This document shows positions 1 through 9,284 of a stretch of 52,271 nucleotides of DNA, in pieces. Source of the DNA: a virus. Under the pieces are notes generated by a model. The model was not told where the DNA came from. It made no database searches and saw nothing but the letters and a program-made list of their open reading frames with translations. The translations under genes were made by a program, and so were the position numbers. The stretch covers positions 1 through 52,271 of the IMG/VR virus record IMGVR_UViG_3300047586_000105; one strand, given 5' to 3'. Within the stretch, counting starts at the first letter, position 1; every line of letters begins with the position of its first letter.

Positions 1-462
1 GAGCACGCTGCCCTTCGTGAGGCCGGTCGCGCGTTCCGCCGCGCCCATCGCGGCACCAGCTCCGAGAGCGAGCGGCACGCCGATGCCGGGAATCGCCGCC
101 AGGGCCATCGGAGCGATCTTGGCGAGTGTCCCGCCGTTCCAGTCGGTGTGCGTCGCCGCCTTGTTCGCCTCGATGGAGTTGATGTTGTTCGTGTTCCCTG
201 AGAGCACCGCAGAGGCGAGCGCGCGATCCGCTGCTCGGCCGCCCGTGTTGCCGTGTCCGGTGTCGGCGGCTCCCCAGTTGATGTCCTCGTTCCAACCGGG
301 CACCGAGGAGCCGCGTGTGGTCCCTCCAGCCGCGATGGCCTGAAGGGTCGCCCGTGCTCCGGCGTCCCCTGCGTCGGCACGCGACTTGAGTGTCTGGAGC
401 GCAGGGAGGAGCCCCTGAGTGCCCCCTGGATTGGTGCTGTGACTTCCGAAAAGCCCGGCCAT
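1..462 (-). CDS. Virion-associated protein, C-terminus cut by window edge
   Basis: An open frame starts with ATG at 462 behind a clear GGGGGAGGA ribosome site and runs off the left edge, so at least 154 codons are present with no stop. The protein begins MAGLFGSHSTNPGGTQGLL and is Gly/Ala/Asn-rich. The last visible 40 residues form a hydrophobic, Ala/Gly-rich stretch (KIAPMALAAIPGIGVPLALG) that could be a membrane-active helix of the kind found in ejected internal virion proteins. I do not recognise the family. It is the last visible member of the leftward structural operon, 12 bases after the stop of the Q-rich protein. Confidence 0.75.
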   Translation of the reverse strand, partial: MAGLFGSHSTNPGGTQGLLPALQTLKSRADAGDAGARATLQAIAAGGTTRGSSVPGWNEDINWGAADTGHGNTGGRAADRALASAVLSGNTNNINSIEANKAATHTDWNGGTLAKIAPMALAAIPGIGVPLALGAGAAMGAAERATGLTKGSVL

Positions 463-474
463 CGTGTCCTCCCC

Positions 475-2403
475 CTACTGTTGGTTTGCCGCGAGCCACT
501 TTCTGATGGCTTCGGGGTCGTTGGGGTCCGGCAGCGTTGTCGTCTCCAGCTGATTGTTGTTGGGGTTGTCGCCGCCCACGACACGGCCCTGCTGGTCCAA
601 CCCAGTGCCGACGTCCGGCGTCCCGCCCCCGGTCGCACCCGCTCCGGTCCCTGTGTCGGTGCCCGTCCCCGTCCCCGTGCCGGTCCCGGTGGTCGTCCCC
701 GTTCCCGTCGTCGTGGTATCGGTGATGCCGAGCGTCTGCTCGGCGTACCACTTCTGGAAGTCGAGTTGCGCCTGCTGGTTGTCCGTCTGTGCCTTCAGCG
801 CCTTGCTCTGGTAGTCGAGTTCAGCGTACTGGTAGGCCAGGTTCTTGTCCCCAGTGCCAGGCACTTTATTGCCATTCGCATCTGTGTAACCGTACTCGTA
901 ATTCGCGGCCATCTGCTTGAACGTCGCGTCCTGACTAAGGGCCGCGTACTTGTAGGACTCGTCCGCGGTCATCCCTTGCTTCTGGAGGTCGAGCGCCTGC
1001 TGCTGCATGTCCCCCTGTTGCTTGAGGGCGATGGTCTTGTACGATGTGTCGGCGTCCATCCCTTGCTTCTGGAGGTCGAGCGCCTGCTGCTGGAGTCCGG
1101 CGCTGATGGCATCCTTGGCCTGCTGGGACTGCAGCGTCGTCGCCCACTGGGCGTTCTGCTGGAGCCGTGCGTTCACCTGCTCGCTATACGTCTGGGCGAA
1201 CTGCGCCTGTTGGGCCACGAACTGCTGCTGGTTGAGACCCATCGTCTGGGCGAATTGACTCTGCTGCTGGGCCAGCTCGTTCCCCGCCAGAGTCGCGTTC
1301 AACTGCATCTGCTCCTGCTGCAGCGCGGTGCTCGCCTGGTCGCGGGCCGCTTGCAGGTCGAGGGTCCGGCCCGACGTCGCGGCGTCCTGTACCAACTGCT
1401 GGGCCCGTAGGTCCACGTCCTGCTGGCTGATGCCGAGTTGCTGGAGCTGGAGGGACTGTGTGGCCTCCTGCTGCGCCTGCTGGAGGTCCAATGTTCGGCC
1501 CTGCGTGGCCGCGTCCTGCTGCAACTGCTGCGCCTTGAGGTCGATGTCCTGCTGGCTGATGCCCTGCGTCCCGGCGAACTCCGTCTTGGTCTCCGCCAAC
1601 TTCTGCTGCTCCAGCGCCTGCGCCGCTGCGGCCTGCTGTGCCTCGGTGCCCGCCTTGACCGTTTCGAGGCCGAGGTTCCCGGCGTTCTGCTGCCCCAGCG
1701 CCTGCGCGGTCGCCATCTTCTCCATGAGCTGGGCCTCGAAGTCCTGCTTGGCCCGCTGCATCTCCCCGGAGAGCTGCACCCGCTGGTCGCCCTCGTAGGA
1801 ACTGCCGAGGAGGCCGCGCCCCTGCGCCCACTCGGCGATCTGCCGCTCGGAATCCGCCTGGGACTTGGCGAGGTCCGCGTTACTGGCCGTGCGCGCCGCC
1901 GTCATCGCGTCGGTCCCGTAGGCGCTCGGGTTGTTCATCCAGTCCGAGGCGAACTTGCTCACCTGGTCCGTCAGCCCCGAGAGGTCCGGAGCCGCAGGAG
2001 GCGGAGGCGGAGGCGGCTGCACGAACCCCGAGGGGATGGTCGTGCTCGTGGCCGCTTGGCCGCCGGTCTGCGGACTCGGTGTCTTTGTTCCGACGTCCGT
2101 TGGCGCGGCGGAGCCACCGGAGGTCTTCGACCCGCCCGCGGCGGAGTTCAGCGCCGCGAGGTTCTGCCCCACGTCCACCTGCGTACCGGGGCTGGCGTTG
2201 AGTGACGGAGCACTACCAACGCCCTGCGTGTTCGGCCCAAGCGCAGCAGGGCCACCGGGGGCGCCGCTACCTTGGTCGCCAGCCCCGTATAGGGTGCTAC
2301 CCATTCCCTCAGAACGGGAACCGGCCGCCGCAGCATCGAATGTCGCCGCCTGATTGAGGCGCCGCTGCCGCTCTTCTTCGGTTTCGCCTATTGGTGCCGT
2401 CAT
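475..2403 (-). CDS. Q-rich coiled-coil internal virion or tail protein
   Basis: 642 residues from ATG at 2403, preceded by GGAG; an in-frame start further upstream would overlap the previous gene and lacks a good site. Residues about 130-150 carry a proline run. The middle (about 200-540) is Gln/Ala-rich, predicted coiled coil, with two copies of a roughly 43-residue unit (ISQQD-I/V-DL-K/R-AQQL...GRTLDL) and two copies of QQALDLQKQGM followed by SYK. The C-terminus is a Gly-Thr repeat tract. Long Q-rich alpha-helical proteins at this place in short-tailed phages are often internal or ejection proteins; that role is inferred from position and composition only. Confidence 0.75.
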   Translation of the reverse strand: MTAPIGETEEERQRRLNQAATFDAAAAGSRSEGMGSTLYGAGDQGSGAPGGPAALGPNTQGVGSAPSLNASPGTQVDVGQNLAALNSAAGGSKTSGGSAAPTDVGTKTPSPQTGGQAATSTTIPSGFVQPPPPPPPAAPDLSGLTDQVSKFASDWMNNPSAYGTDAMTAARTASNADLAKSQADSERQIAEWAQGRGLLGSSYEGDQRVQLSGEMQRAKQDFEAQLMEKMATAQALGQQNAGNLGLETVKAGTEAQQAAAAQALEQQKLAETKTEFAGTQGISQQDIDLKAQQLQQDAATQGRTLDLQQAQQEATQSLQLQQLGISQQDVDLRAQQLVQDAATSGRTLDLQAARDQASTALQQEQMQLNATLAGNELAQQQSQFAQTMGLNQQQFVAQQAQFAQTYSEQVNARLQQNAQWATTLQSQQAKDAISAGLQQQALDLQKQGMDADTSYKTIALKQQGDMQQQALDLQKQGMTADESYKYAALSQDATFKQMAANYEYGYTDANGNKVPGTGDKNLAYQYAELDYQSKALKAQTDNQQAQLDFQKWYAEQTLGITDTTTTGTGTTTGTGTGTGTGTDTGTGAGATGGGTPDVGTGLDQQGRVVGGDNPNNNQLETTTLPDPNDPEAIRKWLAANQQ

Positions 2404-2437
2404 CGCGATACTCCTTGCCTGCCAACTTTGAACCCAA

Positions 2438-3472
2438 TCACGCGAACTCGTCAACGCTAATTACGCCTGCCGCGCCATTGCCGCCAGCTCGCGCAGCCGA
2501 GGCCGCCGTCAGCCCCCCGCTCCCGCCACCGCCGTAGCCCACCGTGGCGTTCGTCCCGTTCCCTGCGGCGACCACACCGAGCGCGCCGTTGCCCAGCATC
2601 GAGGCGCCGCCCTCCCCAGACACGCCCACGGACCCGGTCACGATGAGAATGATGCCGGGGCCGCCCGCTACGCCACCGTCGTTGAGGTCCCCGTTCGTGG
2701 AGACGGCCGGTCCCGCTGCGCCGAGGAACGCCTTGAGAGCCGTCGTCGGGACGCACTGCGGGCCACCGAGGCCGCCCTTGGCCGTGACGGTCACGCCGCC
2801 GACCGCGAACGTCGTATCGCCGCCGGGGTTGCCCGCCGCCGCAGAGACCCCCGTTCCGCCGAGTCCTACGGCGCATACATAGGAGGTGTTCGGCGCAACC
2901 GCGAAGGTCTTCTCGGCGTAGCCGCCCCCGGACGCACCGCCTGCCGCTCCAGCCGCCGACGCGACGGACGTGCAGCCCCCACCCGCGCCTCCAGCAGCCT
3001 GAAGCCTGACGAAGATCGTGTTCGTCTCTGGACCCGTGACGAAGGCCGTGGTCGGATTCAAGACCAGCGTCGTCTTGAGATAGCGGCCCGATCGCCCCGC
3101 CACTTTCCGCCCACCGGCTGCATCCACGACGAAGAATCCCTCGACGTCCGTGTAGTACAGCGCCTCGCCGACCTGGAGCGTGGCCTTGAACAGCGTAGAG
3201 AGCGTCGAGTTGTCGAACAGCCGAATCGTCGGCGTGATGGCTCCCGTGTCCACATTGACCAGCGAGAGGCCGTTCACCTTCCGCTGCGTGGACCCTCCGG
3301 GGGCGGGCACGATGTCCACCGCCGTCACGCCGTTGGTCACCGTCGGCGTCGGACCCGGCGTCGTCGCGGAGGCGGTGATGTCCACCCAGTCCACGACCAC
3401 GGGGCAGTCCACGCTGGACTTCGCCGCTGCGAGGATCACCTGCAACTTGCGATTGGCGTTGTCGAGGAACAT
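2438..3472 (-). CDS. Glycine-rich tail fibre tip or adhesin
   Basis: 344 residues. The first 160 look like a beta-rich virion-attachment part. From about residue 165 the chain becomes very Gly/Ala-rich with repeated GG turns (GGAGGG, GGASGGGYAEKTF, GGDTTFAVGG, GGLGG, GGGGSGG), a pattern known from phage adhesins with packed polyglycine helices and glycine-rich fibre tips. It likely recognises a cell-surface receptor. It lies 3 bases downstream of the DHNHG-type fibre gene in the same operon. The family assignment rests on composition, so the exact receptor-binding role is inferred. Confidence 0.7.
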   Translation of the reverse strand: MFLDNANRKLQVILAAAKSSVDCPVVVDWVDITASATTPGPTPTVTNGVTAVDIVPAPGGSTQRKVNGLSLVNVDTGAITPTIRLFDNSTLSTLFKATLQVGEALYYTDVEGFFVVDAAGGRKVAGRSGRYLKTTLVLNPTTAFVTGPETNTIFVRLQAAGGAGGGCTSVASAAGAAGGASGGGYAEKTFAVAPNTSYVCAVGLGGTGVSAAAGNPGGDTTFAVGGVTVTAKGGLGGPQCVPTTALKAFLGAAGPAVSTNGDLNDGGVAGGPGIILIVTGSVGVSGEGGASMLGNGALGVVAAGNGTNATVGYGGGGSGGLTAASAARAGGNGAAGVISVDEFA

Positions 3473-3475
3473 GGG

Positions 3476-4165
3476 TCACATCCTCAAAGAAACCCGCGCA
3501 AGCACTTGCGGGTGCGTCAGTCCAGAACCGCCAGCGGGAACCGCCCACGTCGCGTCTTCCCGCAGGAACTTCGTTGTACCTGCCGCCGCACCGGGATCGG
3601 GGACCGTGCCCCGCGCGTGCCCTGTGCCCGATGGCGTGAAGTCCGATACGGCAATCGTGCGGTCAGCCGTCAGGTCGCCGCCCCCGGTGACTGGCGCGGT
3701 GGTGTCGATGTGCCGAGAGGTCGGGACCCCACCCAAGCCCGCCAGGGTAATCGCTGCGGCGGCACCCGCCGGGTCAGCGCCGACCTCTGAGTAGGTGTAG
3801 GACGGCTTGGTCCCGGCCTTCGCCCAGGTGGACACATCGCTGGCAGGTCGCGCGTTCGACAGTCGCGCATCGTCGCCCGCCGCCACCGTGCCCGCGATTG
3901 TCCCAACGTTCTTGGTGGCCGAATCCCCGGCCCCTAAGCCAGCGAGGGTCGGGGCGGCAGGTGTCCCGTGGTTGTGGTCGCCCCGCGAGTACTCGCTGGC
4001 CGCTCCTGCGGCGGGTGTGACTCCGAAGGACGTCGCGCTCGCCACGGTAGCGGAGGGTGTACCTCCGCCGCCGACAGGCGAACCACTTCCATCGACCAGC
4101 GTCTCCCCCGGCAGCATCTTCCGATGGCGGTGGTCCGCCTCGACGAGAACGGTGACGTCGGCCAT
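3476..4165 (-). CDS. Tail fibre protein with DHNHG collar motif
   Basis: 229 residues from ATG at 4165, which overlaps the tailspike stop as TGATG; a GGAGACC site precedes it. Residues about 60-75 contain SRGDHNHGTP, the His-x-His motif common in phage fibre proteins, followed by a segment (SATKNVGTIAGTVAAGDDARL) typical of tail-fibre repeat regions. The C-terminal part has TAPVTGGGDLTADRTIAV and FLREDATW, also widespread fibre phrases. Probably a trimeric fibre linking tailspike and baseplate-like structures. Translation is coupled to the tailspike. Confidence 0.8.
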   Translation of the reverse strand: MADVTVLVEADHRHRKMLPGETLVDGSGSPVGGGGTPSATVASATSFGVTPAAGAASEYSRGDHNHGTPAAPTLAGLGAGDSATKNVGTIAGTVAAGDDARLSNARPASDVSTWAKAGTKPSYTYSEVGADPAGAAAAITLAGLGGVPTSRHIDTTAPVTGGGDLTADRTIAVSDFTPSGTGHARGTVPDPGAAAGTTKFLREDATWAVPAGGSGLTHPQVLARVSLRM

Positions 4166-7068
4166 CAGGTCTCCACTTCCAGACTGCACCGTATGTTCGC
4201 CGTGATCGGCAGCCAGCCCGCGTCCGTCGTCACCGCGAGGTAGAGTTCATCCCCGGCCGCGAAGACATCCGTGTCCTTCGCCTGCGTCGTCGCCTTGCGC
4301 GAGGGATTCGTTCCGTCGAGCACCGCGCTCAGGGTGCCGAGAACCGCCCCGACTGCATCGGCCAACCCCGTGTTCTTGTAGACGGTGATGGTGAGTGTGC
4401 CCGCCACGCGCGCCGCAGTAGAGGTCACGACGAGGGCGGTCACCGACCCGGCGCGCGGCGCCCGCCAGCGACCCGAGGATCGGGTGAGTTCGACGGCCGT
4501 CTGCCCGGCCACCACAAGTTCCTGCGTCCAGTCGTCGATGGTCTGGCGGAAGCCGCCGACAGCCACGATGTCGCCCGCGAACGTCGCCAGGAGGGAACCG
4601 AGCGTGAGTTGCAGGACAGTGTTCCGCTTGAAGAGGACATCGGTGTTCGTGGCCGAGTCGAAGATGTCGGCGTGCTCCGTCCCACCGACGTACGTTGACT
4701 TCGCCACCGCGAGGCCACCCGCCGTCGTGAGCGAGGCCGCTACGGCTGACGTGGCGTCGGTGACATCGGACACCGTGAACTGGGCATTGACGGTAAGCCG
4801 CTGGTTCGCTGCGGTGGCGTCGAAGATGCCGTAGAGCAGCGCCTTCGCCTTGTCGCCCGCCGTGTCGGTGCGATCCTGATTGTCTACATAGAAGGCATTG
4901 GACCCCGTCTCATAGCGACCCGCCGACTGGCCGAGACCCACGTTATAGGAACCGGAGACGTTGGCCCGGAGGGCGGAATAACCCACCGCAACATTGTAGT
5001 GCCCTGACTGGAGTGAGCCCCCGGCGTTCGAACCGGCGGCCGTGTTGTAGTGCCCCGACGTAATCGACTGGAAGGAGTAGGCCCCCGTGGCGGTATTGTT
5101 GTACCCCGTGATGATGTTGCGGAGCGCATAGAATCCGAGGGCGACATTGCTCTTGAGCGCCGTTGAACTGCCGCCGCCGATGAGGCCCGCCTGATAGCCG
5201 ACAAAGGTGTTTTCCTGGGCACCGACGATGATGTTGGACCCGGCTTGCTGGCCAAAGAACGTGTTGTAATCCGTCCCGTTGATGCCCATGAGGCCGTCGT
5301 CGGCCAGAAGCCGCCCCGCGATGGCCGCCGTGCCCGTGGTGAGGTTGGCGAGAAAGACGGCTGGCTGGTGGGCGGCCAGGAAGTAGAAGGGCACGACCGA
5401 TCCGTCGGGCGTGGTGAGCAGGCAGACGTTCCCGATGAGTCGCGCACCGTCTACGGCGCCGAACTTGACCATGCCGTCTACGACGGTGGTGACATCCTTC
5501 ACTTGGTTGAACGAGCAGGTGGTAGACGCCTGGCCCGAGTAGATGCCGTTGCCGACGGCCCCGTCGATGAGGTTATGTGCGATGCGGGCGTAGGAGTATC
5601 CGCCGACCGCATTGATCCCGATGCCGGTTACGCTACGGATGGTATTGTCGAGCACACTGACGCGGTTGGCCTCGGCGATGATGCCGGTCGCGCACGCCGA
5701 GATTGTGTTCCCCGAGACCTCGCTGTCGTCGCTCCACGTCGAGATGCCGGTGGTTGTGCAGGACCGCACCGTGTTGCCGCGCACGAGGCATCCCGCCGCC
5801 GCATCGCTCACGGAGATGCCCGCGCCACCCGAGGTCAGGACGGTGTTGCCCTCCACGCTGCACCCTGGCGTGAGGACGGGTGCCCATGAGCCGAACAGAA
5901 TGCCGGCCCCGGTGTTGTTGATGCAGATGTTCCCGAGGATGGCGATGTCGGAGACCTGGCTGACGGCGTTCGGCTCGACATCAATCCCGGCTTGGGGTGC
6001 CGTGCCATTCGTATTCTTGAACGTGTTCCCGATGATCTGGCCGCGCAGACACCCGACGACGCTGAGGCCCTGGCGTCGGTTGTTGTCCGAGGTGCAACTC
6101 GTGATGCGGATGTCCTGACACGGCACCGTCTCGCCCGCCGCAGAACCGATGTAGATACCGTCGCCCCAGCAGTCCTTGATGTAACAGTCGGTGATGGCCC
6201 CATTCAGGACGCCCTCGAAGTGAACGCCCATGCCCCACTCGCCACCGCCTCCGTGTGTGCCCCGGTCGCCCGTGATCTTGAGGTTGCGGACAGCGACGTT
6301 CGAGACACAGGTGGCGTAGACGATGGCGTAGTCCGTCAGCGAGTTGGAAATGGCCTTGAGTTCGGCCCCCGGCTCGCCCACGAGTTCGACGTTGGACCCG
6401 AGGACGATGGCGTAGTTCGAGGACACCATACAGGCGTGGCCCGTCGCCGGGACGAGCACGCGCCCGCCGCCCGCCGCAACGGCCGCTGCGATAGCCGCCT
6501 GCACCTTCGCGGTATCGTCCGTGGCGCCATCCACCGCAGCGCCGAACATCGTCCGGACGTTGTACTCGGGGAGTTTCTGCGCGACCCACGCCACGCCGGT
6601 CCACTGCAAGGCGTCGTTCACCGTGACGCCTAGCGGGAACCCCCAGGGCATTCCGCCGGGGCCACCCGTCGCCAACTTGGCCATCGCGTCCGGTCGCCCG
6701 CCCACGCCGTCGTACAGCACCTTCGTCCCCGCGCCGTCGTACTGCACCGGGGCCAGGAAGACCGCGTACCCGAGGCCGGGCGTGAGTGCAATCGTCCGGT
6801 CCTGAAGGCGGTCGGCGCGGCAGTCCACCAGCGTCGTCGAGACGTAGTTGGCTGGGTCGTAGGCCGCGACGCCGCCCTTGCCCGCCGCCGTGCTCTGGAC
6901 GTGCACCTGGACCCACGGGGCATCCAACGGCGAGCGGAATCGCACCCCGAGGTTCGACCCATCGTAGACCGTGCCCACGATGGTCGGCTCCTTGCGCGCG
7001 AGTTCCGCGTTGAGCGTCGCGACCAACTCCGTGAGGTAGGGATCGCCGTTCGGCGGGCGGCGCAGCAT
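4165..7068 (-). CDS. Tailspike: beta-helix plus YadA-like head repeats
   Basis: 967 residues from ATG at 7068, overlapping the previous stop as TGATG. Residues 1-190 are a probable virion-binding part. Around 195 begins a right-handed parallel beta-helix (GGGRVLVPATG, then many rungs with GNT, NTI and DNT turns to about 530), as in pectate-lyase-like tailspikes that bind or cut surface polysaccharide. Residues about 600-715 hold several repeats of the form NTAxGxxA/GYNN (for example GYNNTATGAYSF, GHYNTAAGSNAG, GSYNVGLGQSAG), matching YadA-type adhesin head repeats. The last 250 residues look like a separate beta domain. Catalytic residues cannot be assigned by eye. Confidence 0.85.
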   Translation of the reverse strand: MLRRPPNGDPYLTELVATLNAELARKEPTIVGTVYDGSNLGVRFRSPLDAPWVQVHVQSTAAGKGGVAAYDPANYVSTTLVDCRADRLQDRTIALTPGLGYAVFLAPVQYDGAGTKVLYDGVGGRPDAMAKLATGGPGGMPWGFPLGVTVNDALQWTGVAWVAQKLPEYNVRTMFGAAVDGATDDTAKVQAAIAAAVAAGGGRVLVPATGHACMVSSNYAIVLGSNVELVGEPGAELKAISNSLTDYAIVYATCVSNVAVRNLKITGDRGTHGGGGEWGMGVHFEGVLNGAITDCYIKDCWGDGIYIGSAAGETVPCQDIRITSCTSDNNRRQGLSVVGCLRGQIIGNTFKNTNGTAPQAGIDVEPNAVSQVSDIAILGNICINNTGAGILFGSWAPVLTPGCSVEGNTVLTSGGAGISVSDAAAGCLVRGNTVRSCTTTGISTWSDDSEVSGNTISACATGIIAEANRVSVLDNTIRSVTGIGINAVGGYSYARIAHNLIDGAVGNGIYSGQASTTCSFNQVKDVTTVVDGMVKFGAVDGARLIGNVCLLTTPDGSVVPFYFLAAHQPAVFLANLTTGTAAIAGRLLADDGLMGINGTDYNTFFGQQAGSNIIVGAQENTFVGYQAGLIGGGSSTALKSNVALGFYALRNIITGYNNTATGAYSFQSITSGHYNTAAGSNAGGSLQSGHYNVAVGYSALRANVSGSYNVGLGQSAGRYETGSNAFYVDNQDRTDTAGDKAKALLYGIFDATAANQRLTVNAQFTVSDVTDATSAVAASLTTAGGLAVAKSTYVGGTEHADIFDSATNTDVLFKRNTVLQLTLGSLLATFAGDIVAVGGFRQTIDDWTQELVVAGQTAVELTRSSGRWRAPRAGSVTALVVTSTAARVAGTLTITVYKNTGLADAVGAVLGTLSAVLDGTNPSRKATTQAKDTDVFAAGDELYLAVTTDAGWLPITANIRCSLEVET

Positions 7069-8747
7069 CAGGCCACCTGCTCCCGGAGGAGTTCCGCGCT
7101 GACGCCAAGGAGGGAAATCTTGGCGTCGTTGGTCACACAGCACTCAACTTGGGGTTCATCGGCGACGACGTTCACCATCGCCCGCCCGCGCCGACTCTGC
7201 GAGAGGCCGGTCGCCGCGTACGCGATGGTCTGGCGGGCACCTTGGACGCCTCCGCCACGTACAGCCACGACCAAGGACATCGCGTCGGGGATCTCGGCCG
7301 AGACATGCACCGCGCGCACCCGCTTGCGTTGCCGCGGTCGGCCCAGGAGGAAGGGCCGCGAGATGAGCGTCATCGTGACGTCGGTCCCGCCCGTCCCGCC
7401 AAAGAGTTCGTCGTCCTTCGTGGCGCCCGAGTGCCGCCGCACGAAGCCGTCGTAGCCCAAGGAGTAGATGGTCGTCATGCCGCTGCTGTCCGGACCAGAG
7501 AAGAGGGTCGCGGGGACGGTGTCGTCCGTCACCACCTCCAGATAGCCGTCGAGGTCGGCCGCCACGATGAACCCGTTGGCCGCCAACGTCAGATACCCGT
7601 TCGCGTCGCCGGTCACCCCGCTGCCTCCCGTTACCGCGTCGAGGTACATCCCGTCACTCGTCCCGAGGGATACATCACCACCGATGGGACTCTGGAGTTG
7701 GTCAATCGCACAGGCCCCGGTCGGCCCCGACCGTTGCCACTGCGCGTTCTCACGCAGGTTCAGCACGAGGACCCGGTTGTTCCGTGTCCCGTTGGTCGAG
7801 AGCGCCAAGTGGAAGTTCTGCTCGATGTCGTCGTAGGCGCCTGACATCCGCCCCGGATTGGCGTAGAGTTCCGACCAGTCGATACTGAGGAGGAACGACT
7901 GGACCGACCGACTCATCAGGGTGATGCCGCTGCTCGGTGAGTAGTATTCGACCCCGCGCCGACTCAGCCAGCAGACCGCGTTGTCCCCCACACCCACCAC
8001 CGTCCGGAACCCCATGCACCCGACCGACCGCGAGAACCCCGTCGCGCCAGCCGCCACGATGATTGTCTGCTCGCCGAATCCGTCGATGTAGGAGGTGGAC
8101 TGACTGTCCCAGACGAGCAGGTGCGGCCCGACCTGAAAGAGGCCCGTGGGCGTGTCGCGAACCTGCACGGTCAGCCCATCCGGAGAGGCCCACGTCTGCG
8201 GAGCCCCGATGGCCGATGCCTGCACGAGAACGCCGCTGTGGCCGGTGGCGTAGAGTCGCCCGTTGAAACAGGCGAGGAACTTCACCCCTGATGGCGCGTT
8301 GGGCAGTGTGTCCCACACGAGTCCGTTCCACCGCTGAACCGTGGTGGCACCGTTGGCGGCGAAGAGGTAGTTCGTCGTCCCGACCCGCATCGTCGCGAAG
8401 GAGTAGTAGTCCTGCCTGAGTGCGACGATCGCATCGCCGGACCCGTCGAGGCAGGGGACCCATGTCGCCCCGTAATCGACCGAGTAGAAGGCTTGCGCCC
8501 CGAAGATGGCGACGAACTGGTCCACCCCGGCCGCCGTCGTGAACCACGCCCCGCCGTAGCCGGTGGCTGCGTTCAGGGTCGCGGCGCTCAACCGAATCGT
8601 CCCCGGTCGGCGCTGGACCGTGCTGTCTGGCTGAATCCGACCGTTGAAGAGGGCGGCGACCGCCGTCTTCGGGAACGCCGTTGGCGCGGCACTGTCGAGA
8701 GCGCCGTAGCTGAAGTCCGTCGTTTCCTCGGACAGTAGTCGCGCCAC
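7068..8747 (-). CDS. Tail stabilisation (P22 gp10-like) beta-propeller protein
   Basis: 559 residues, beginning MARLLSEETTDFSYGALDS. The first 100 residues include the phrase VQRRPGTIRL, typical of the P22 gp10-like stabilisation/head-tail connector family, followed by repeating beta-strand units (TTAAGVDQFVAIFGAQAFYS, TTNYLFAANGATTVQRWNG, FNGRLYATGHSGVLVQ) that suggest a propeller. In P22-like phages this protein plugs the portal-adaptor channel and binds the needle and spikes. Here its stop overlaps the tailspike start by TGATG, consistent with co-assembly. Family assignment is by recognised phrases and order only. Confidence 0.7.
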   Translation of the reverse strand: MARLLSEETTDFSYGALDSAAPTAFPKTAVAALFNGRIQPDSTVQRRPGTIRLSAATLNAATGYGGAWFTTAAGVDQFVAIFGAQAFYSVDYGATWVPCLDGSGDAIVALRQDYYSFATMRVGTTNYLFAANGATTVQRWNGLVWDTLPNAPSGVKFLACFNGRLYATGHSGVLVQASAIGAPQTWASPDGLTVQVRDTPTGLFQVGPHLLVWDSQSTSYIDGFGEQTIIVAAGATGFSRSVGCMGFRTVVGVGDNAVCWLSRRGVEYYSPSSGITLMSRSVQSFLLSIDWSELYANPGRMSGAYDDIEQNFHLALSTNGTRNNRVLVLNLRENAQWQRSGPTGACAIDQLQSPIGGDVSLGTSDGMYLDAVTGGSGVTGDANGYLTLAANGFIVAADLDGYLEVVTDDTVPATLFSGPDSSGMTTIYSLGYDGFVRRHSGATKDDELFGGTGGTDVTMTLISRPFLLGRPRQRKRVRAVHVSAEIPDAMSLVVAVRGGGVQGARQTIAYAATGLSQSRRGRAMVNVVADEPQVECCVTNDAKISLLGVSAELLREQVA

Positions 8748-8758
8748 GCGCTACCTCC

Positions 8759-9232
8759 TCACCCATCCGTCTTCGGTGGAGCAGACTTCTCGGGGGTCAG
8801 GTCTTCGAGGAGTCCGCCGAGCGCGAATGTCTGCTCTGGCGTAGGTGCCTGTTCCTCGTGCAGCCAGTCGGAACCATCCGGGGTGAGTGGCCCAAAGTCC
8901 TTCACGGCCAACACCTCGGGGGGCGTCCACGTCACGAGAAGCAACTCCCCAACGTCATGTGCGAACGCCGCCTTGGCTGCGTCGTCCGCGAACACCACCT
9001 GCCCGTTCTCCTCCTTGCGCCTGCCGTTCTCGTCCTTGGCCCCGTGGAGGTCGAGCAATTCCTGCCTCTGCGTGTCGTAGTCGCCCAACTGCGCGTTCAC
9101 GGAACGCACCACCCGACGCATCTTCATGGTGGACATCATCGGCCGCTTGACGCGCATGAGTTGGGCGAGCACCTGGCTCGCAACGATGGTCTGGCTGATG
9201 GTCAGTGTGACGGTCTTCACGGGTTCACTCAC
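8759..9232 (-). CDS. Conserved hypothetical virion-operon protein
   Basis: 157 residues, mostly charged and alpha-helical, start MSEPVKTVTLTISQTIVASQ. It has basic segments near residues 25-45 (MRVKRPMMSTMKMRRVVRS) and an acidic C-terminus. No signal peptide, membrane segment or cysteine cluster. I do not recognise the family. It sits between a fibre gene and the stabilisation protein in the structural operon, and may be an assembly or virion accessory factor. Confidence 0.65.
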   Translation of the reverse strand: MSEPVKTVTLTISQTIVASQVLAQLMRVKRPMMSTMKMRRVVRSVNAQLGDYDTQRQELLDLHGAKDENGRRKEENGQVVFADDAAKAAFAHDVGELLLVTWTPPEVLAVKDFGPLTPDGSDWLHEEQAPTPEQTFALGGLLEDLTPEKSAPPKTDG

Positions 9233-9284
9233 TGGTTCCTCCTCAGATGTCTGGCGACCGCCTGTGGGTCAGATAACCGACGGG

